Shown here: piece by piece, positions 5,066 through 8,650 of the stretch
Layout of the letters: each line of letters begins with the position of its first letter
Position numbering within the stretch: position 1 is the first letter of the stretch
From: Planctomycetota bacterium
GTDB lineage: Bacteria; Planctomycetota; UBA8742; SKZP01; JAIOTL01
DNA length: 8,650 nucleotides
Direction: 5' to 3'
Assembly (NCBI GenBank): GCA_021106775.1
Contig: JAIOTL010000449.1
Coordinates: 1-8,650, forward strand
Position numbers and translations under genes: made by a program
The notes under the pieces: model-generated
What the model saw: only the letters and a program-made list of their open reading frames with translations
Databases searched by the model: none
Told to the model about the DNA's origin: nothing

Positions 5066-8000
5066 ATGAAAAAGTTCCTGATTTTTTTGCAGGTTTTAGC
5101 ACTTATCGTTTTGGCAATGCCTGCAACAGCACAGGCTCAGACGGACATGGACCTTGATAAACTCATGAAAGAGTTGAAAAAAGAGGTCGATGAACAGCTT
5201 GATAAAATCAAAAAACATATCAAGGAATCTTTGCAGAAACTGCTGGAAAAATATCTCAAAGAAGGCAAGGAAACTAAACCCGAGCCTGAGAAAAAGGTTG
5301 ATTATTGGATTGGATTCAGTGCTGCGGACACAAAAGATAAATCAGGCATCTTGGTTACGTTGGTTACACCGAAAAGTCCAGCAGACTTGGCTGGTATTAA
5401 AGTCGGCGACAAAATTACATCTTTCGGCAAGCATATCATCCGCGACCTTGTTGGATTCAAGAAAATTCTGCCTGGATTCAAGGCGGGAATGCGCATCGGA
5501 ATAGGCATCAAGCGCGGTGAACAGAATATCATCGCAACGATAACTCTGGCAAAAAAGCCTACTGCTGAGGAAAAACCCAAAGGCAAACCTTTCCTGGGAG
5601 TGAGTATTCAACAAACTCCACGTGGTTTGATGATTGCTCAGATTGTTCCCAACGGTCCCGCAAACAAAGCAGGGATTCAAGTTGGCGATATGATTTTCGC
5701 ACTTGGTGAAATTGAAGTGAAAACTCTCGCTGAACTTCAAGCAGCGTTAGCAAAATTCAATGTCGGACAGACAATTACCGTTGTCATTGTCCGCAATAAC
5801 AAGAAATTCGAGCACAAACTCACCCTCAGCAAAGCACCAACTCAAACCCAACCCGAAAAACCGGTCGAACCTGAAGCAACGGGTAAACCATATTTGGGTG
5901 TGAAGGTTAATGAAGAAAATGGCAAAGTTTTGATTACTGAGGTTGTCAAAGGTGGACCTGCAGAAGCTGCCGGTGCAAAGGTTGGTGACCAAATTTTCGC
6001 TCTTGGAAGAAGTTTGATAACAAGTACAAATGGCTTAGTATCTGCAATTAGTAAGTACAAAGTTGGTCAAACCGTAGCACTGATTGTAGTCAGAGACAGC
6101 AAGCGTTATATGCTTAGATTGAAACTGCAGGCAATGCCAGGTGAGACCGTTCCCGAAAAAGTTGAACCTGAAAAACCCAAGGGCAAACCTTTCCTCGGTT
6201 TCAGTGCCATGGAAAAGGAAGACGGCGTATATATTTCAAAGCTTGTCGAGAATTCACCTGCTGCCAAGGCTGGATTCATGGTCAACGACAGACTTTATTA
6301 TTTCGGTGAAATCAAGGTTAAAACGATTGAAGACATCAAAAAAGCTCTTACATCAAGATATTATGTCGGTCAGGAAGTCGGATGCGTGGTTTTCCGAGGT
6401 GAAGAACGTATAGTTCTTGAGCTGGCATTAATGACCAGAGAAAATTGGGAAGCACAGAACAAACCTGAACCGAAGAAAACAAACATCTGGCTGGGTTTCA
6501 GCGTAACTGACACCGAAGATAAAACAGGTATTGTTATCACAAAAGTTGCTAAGAATGGACCTGCGGACAGAATCGGCTTAATGACGGATGACAAAATCGT
6601 GTCATTCAACATGAAAAAAATCACAAGCAGGGATGAATTACATGGTGCATTATCCGGCATGAAACTCGGTGCTAGAGTACCAATCGCGTTTTTTCGCGGT
6701 AAAATCAGCCATGTAACATATATGATGACAATCACCAAGGAGCAGGGAGAAAAGCTTGTGCCGATAACCCGCAGAAGAGCATGGATTGGCATAAGTCTTG
6801 ATACTACTCATCAAGATGCGGGTATCAAAGTTAATATCGAGGAAAATAGTGCTGCTCATCAGATTGGACTTCATGTTGATGACATAATCATGTCAATTAA
6901 CGGTGTAACGATTAAAGACAGAATGCACTTTGCAGCAATCTGGAAATCAATTGAGCCTGGCAGCATCATTAAACTTGAGGTTTTGCGCGGTGATGCAGAA
7001 ATGAAGTTTGAGCTGCCAACGTTTATGCAGCCAAATCGCGAGGAAATTCCACTACCGCCGAAGCCAAAAGTAGACCAATGGTCATTGCCACAGCTTCCAG
7101 GCGGCTTGGGAATTCGGGAACGTTATACAATAATGAGATTGAGCAGACATGCAATTGAAGCGATGCAGACCGCTGATTATGACGAAGCAATAAAATATCT
7201 CGAAAAGATTCTGAAAGTTGACCCGAACAACGCAACCGCGTTTTACAACATCGCCTGCATTTACGCGCTGGAGAATAAAAAGAAAAAAGCACTGGAATAT
7301 CTGAAGAAATCGATTGTGGCTGGCTTCGTCGACTGGGAACATTTCCAAAAAGACACCGACCTTGACAATATGCGCGAAATGCCTGAGTATAAAAAAATGA
7401 TGGCAGACAAGAAAACGCTGCTCAAGATGGTTGCGGATATGAAACTGGCGGAATTGAAGGAAGCTTACGGCGAGAAATTCAACTATTATGTTGACATGGA
7501 AAGCATGCTAATCTTCGCAACGGAACATCCTGAGGAAATCCTCGAGGACTTGAAAGACAAGCTTGTAACATATGCAAAAGGACAATGGGATACTCTTTTC
7601 GACACCAAGCCGGATTATTTCATCACAATAATCATACCGACACCTGCAAGTTTCGACGAATTGATAAAGAACAAGTTTGTTGGCGGATTTTATTCATCTC
7701 AAACACGATCGCTCATAGCAAAGGAACTTGGTCATACACTAACGCATGAATTTACGCACGCGCTGCATTTTGTGGACATCGGCAAACTCGGTATTTATCA
7801 CAATATTTGGTTTGTCGAAGGATTGGCAACCTGCTTTGAAAACTCAGTCATGAAAGACGGCATTCCGACACCGGTGCATAACGGTCGTCTTTATCACCTG
7901 CAAATGATGCTGAAAAAGTATCCGAAAAATATGCCAAAATTTTCGCAATTCATGCGGTTGGACAGAAATAATTTTATGAAAATTGCTGGTCTGGCTTATG

Positions 8001-8515
8001 CGATGTCCCGTTACATGACATACTGGCTTTGGGAACAAGGCAAACTCAAAGAATACTACGATTTATACTCCAAGACTTTTGCTAAAGACCCAACCGGAAT
8101 TCTCGCGATGCAGACGATGTTCAAGAAATCCATTGATGCAATTGAAGCGGACTGGAAAAAATGGCTGCAAAACCTGCCTGATTACATGGGATTTATGAAC
8201 GAAGAAAGACCTTTCATTGGAATTATGATGAAGGAAATTGCTGGCGGAGTTAAGATAACCGAGGTCGTAGAAGGTGCACCTTCAGACAAAGCTGGCTTGA
8301 AAGTTGGTGATATTATTACCCATTTCGATAGCACGCGCATCATTTCAATTAATGATATCAGCAATGTTATCCTGACGCATAAACCTGATGACGAGGTTGA
8401 AATAACCGTAAAACGTACCATCGAAACCAAAGAGAATGGCGAAGTGGTGAAAACCGAAGTGAAAATCTTGAAACTCAAGCTGAAACTCGTTAAACGTCCG
8501 AAAACCCCAAATTAA
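5066..8515 (+). CDS. Secreted seven-PDZ, TPR and HExxH metallopeptidase-like protein
   Basis: A 1149-residue exported protein. The signal peptide (1-24, ending AQA or ATA) is followed by a charged coiled-coil-like helix (about 28-68). Six tandem PDZ domains follow at roughly 79-165, 174-257, 274-355, 374-456, 473-557 and 571-651. Each has a GF/GV-type ligand loop (WIGF, FLGV, YLGV, FLGF, WLGF, WIGI) and most have an A-G-x-x-VGD-type turn; Pro/Lys/Glu linkers separate the first domains. A TPR pair (690-783) leads into a peptidase-MA-like domain (about 786-1040) with H894-E-F-T-H898 and downstream W915-F-V-E918-G, the expected zinc ligands and catalytic Glu895 of a gluzincin. A seventh PDZ (1049-1143) ends the protein. 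All key peptidase residues are intact, so activity is plausible, with PDZ domains binding substrate C-termini as in DegP/Ctp-type proteases. The substrate and envelope location are unknown. It diverges from the TPR-hydrolase gene. GGAGG precedes ATG 5066 by five bases. Confidence 0.92.
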   Translation: MKKFLIFLQVLALIVLAMPATAQAQTDMDLDKLMKELKKEVDEQLDKIKKHIKESLQKLLEKYLKEGKETKPEPEKKVDYWIGFSAADTKDKSGILVTLVTPKSPADLAGIKVGDKITSFGKHIIRDLVGFKKILPGFKAGMRIGIGIKRGEQNIIATITLAKKPTAEEKPKGKPFLGVSIQQTPRGLMIAQIVPNGPANKAGIQVGDMIFALGEIEVKTLAELQAALAKFNVGQTITVVIVRNNKKFEHKLTLSKAPTQTQPEKPVEPEATGKPYLGVKVNEENGKVLITEVVKGGPAEAAGAKVGDQIFALGRSLITSTNGLVSAISKYKVGQTVALIVVRDSKRYMLRLKLQAMPGETVPEKVEPEKPKGKPFLGFSAMEKEDGVYISKLVENSPAAKAGFMVNDRLYYFGEIKVKTIEDIKKALTSRYYVGQEVGCVVFRGEERIVLELALMTRENWEAQNKPEPKKTNIWLGFSVTDTEDKTGIVITKVAKNGPADRIGLMTDDKIVSFNMKKITSRDELHGALSGMKLGARVPIAFFRGKISHVTYMMTITKEQGEKLVPITRRRAWIGISLDTTHQDAGIKVNIEENSAAHQIGLHVDDIIMSINGVTIKDRMHFAAIWKSIEPGSIIKLEVLRGDAEMKFELPTFMQPNREEIPLPPKPKVDQWSLPQLPGGLGIRERYTIMRLSRHAIEAMQTADYDEAIKYLEKILKVDPNNATAFYNIACIYALENKKKKALEYLKKSIVAGFVDWEHFQKDTDLDNMREMPEYKKMMADKKTLLKMVADMKLAELKEAYGEKFNYYVDMESMLIFATEHPEEILEDLKDKLVTYAKGQWDTLFDTKPDYFITIIIPTPASFDELIKNKFVGGFYSSQTRSLIAKELGHTLTHEFTHALHFVDIGKLGIYHNIWFVEGLATCFENSVMKDGIPTPVHNGRLYHLQMMLKKYPKNMPKFSQFMRLDRNNFMKIAGLAYAMSRYMTYWLWEQGKLKEYYDLYSKTFAKDPTGILAMQTMFKKSIDAIEADWKKWLQNLPDYMGFMNEERPFIGIMMKEIAGGVKITEVVEGAPSDKAGLKVGDIITHFDSTRIISINDISNVILTHKPDDEVEITVKRTIETKENGEVVKTEVKILKLKLKLVKRPKTPN
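5300..7018 (+). repeat. Coding repeat: six tandem PDZ units of about 100 residues
   Basis: The segment encodes six successive PDZ units. Their boundaries recur about every 100 codons in units 1-5. Units 2 and 4 begin with near-identical DNA exactly 600 bases apart (5570-5598 and 6170-6198, 27 of 29 bases equal), encoding PKGKPFLG both times. Units 1 and 5 share a WIGFSAADTKDKSGI / WLGFSVTDTEDKTGI start. The array therefore grew by internal duplication. Confidence 0.8.
7745..7819 (+). other. Zinc-peptidase active-site region (HExxH ... WxxEG)
   Basis: This segment encodes residues 894-918. His894 and His898 are metal ligands and Glu895 is the general base in HEFTH. Glu918 in WFVEG is the likely third ligand, 19 residues after the second His. 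This is the gluzincin spacing seen in peptidase-MA-like domains. A further His (H901) follows closely. Confidence 0.8.
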
Positions 8516-8559
8516 ATTGTTTACACTAGTGGTCAGGGACAAAAATTATCAGTTGTTGC

Positions 8560-8640
8560 TTGTCATTCCTGCGAAAGCAGGAATCCAGGAAATTTAGAAC
8601 TTTTTGGCTTCTGGATTCCCAATCAAGTTGGGAATGACAA
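8560..8640. repeat. Complete dispersed nested-dyad hairpin repeat
   Basis: The outer arms TTGTCATTCC (8560-8569) and GGAATGACAA (8631-8640) are perfect inverted repeats. Inner arms GGAATCCAG (8580-8588) and CTGGATTCC (8611-8619) are also inverted. Each end folds on its own: ATTCCTGC-GAAA-GCAGGAAT (8565-8584, GNRA-type loop) and ATTCCCAA-N5-TTGGGAAT (8615-8635). The whole can form either two hairpins or one long cruciform. It contains no coding capacity, so it is a MITE- or REP-like element, and the fragment at 1-25 is its relative. It lies 45 bases after the PDZ gene and could also affect the 3' end of that transcript. Confidence 0.75.
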
Positions 8641-8650
8641 CTTCTTAAAA

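Noticed and set aside
5076..5094. T7 run near the start of the PDZ gene as a phase-variation tract
   Set aside because: Seven T in codons for a hydrophobic signal peptide are expected in AT-rich DNA and are too short to argue for slippage.
5302..5740. Minus-strand open frames of about 94 and 132 codons inside the PDZ gene
   Set aside because: They are shadows of the repeated PDZ coding sequence and have no independent start signals or family resemblance.
8521..8545. Possible insertion-sequence end around CACTAGTG and GGTCAGGGACA
   Set aside because: No matching inverted partner, target duplication or transposase is visible in the window. The 8-bp palindrome CACTAGTG alone is not evidence.

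Overview
The window reads as ordinary chromosome from an AT-rich, Gram-negative-type bacterium. Most genes start behind strong AGGAG-type ribosome binding sites. Two large proteins carry Sec signal peptides, which points to a periplasm or cell surface. Dispersed hairpin repeats sit at both ends. There are no rRNA or tRNA genes, CRISPR arrays, transposases or phage genes. Long secreted PDZ/TPR proteins plus this type of dispersed repeat occur in planctomycete-like and other environmental lineages, but nothing here fixes the phylum.

Layout. 1-250 is non-coding: half of a dispersed hairpin repeat, a TTGACA promoter-like site, a second dispersed repeat, then a TATAAT box. 275-583 (+) is a small MazG-type nucleotide pyrophosphohydrolase with a C-terminal cysteine cluster. 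584-859 is non-coding and holds a tandem pair of ATCAA-N6-TTGAT dyads that looks like an operator. 860-1786 (+) is an unrecognised helical protein. 1787-1933 is a short convergent gap with weak hairpins. 1934-2659 (-), a calcineurin-like metallophosphoesterase, and 2673-3485 (-), an ABC-2 type permease, form a tight two-gene operon read from right to left. 3486-3607 holds a convincing rho-independent terminator for the next gene on the same strand. 3608-4840 (-) encodes a secreted TPR plus alpha/beta-hydrolase protein. 4841-5065 is a divergent promoter region. 5066-8515 (+) encodes a 1149-residue secreted protein with six tandem PDZ domains, a TPR pair, an HExxH zinc-peptidase domain and a seventh PDZ domain. 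8516-8650 is non-coding and carries a complete copy of the dispersed hairpin repeat.

How the genes may work together. The most distinctive part is the divergent pair at 3608-8515. Both products are exported, and both carry the same TPR module with the same tail: DP, then YN-x-AC-x-Y, a Gly-aromatic/Trp segment, then D-x-DL. One joins it to a serine hydrolase and the other to a PDZ array and a metallopeptidase. This suggests a shared envelope process, possibly envelope protein or polymer turnover, but the substrate cannot be read from sequence. The MazG, metallophosphoesterase and permease genes look like housekeeping or accessory functions with no evident link to that pair.
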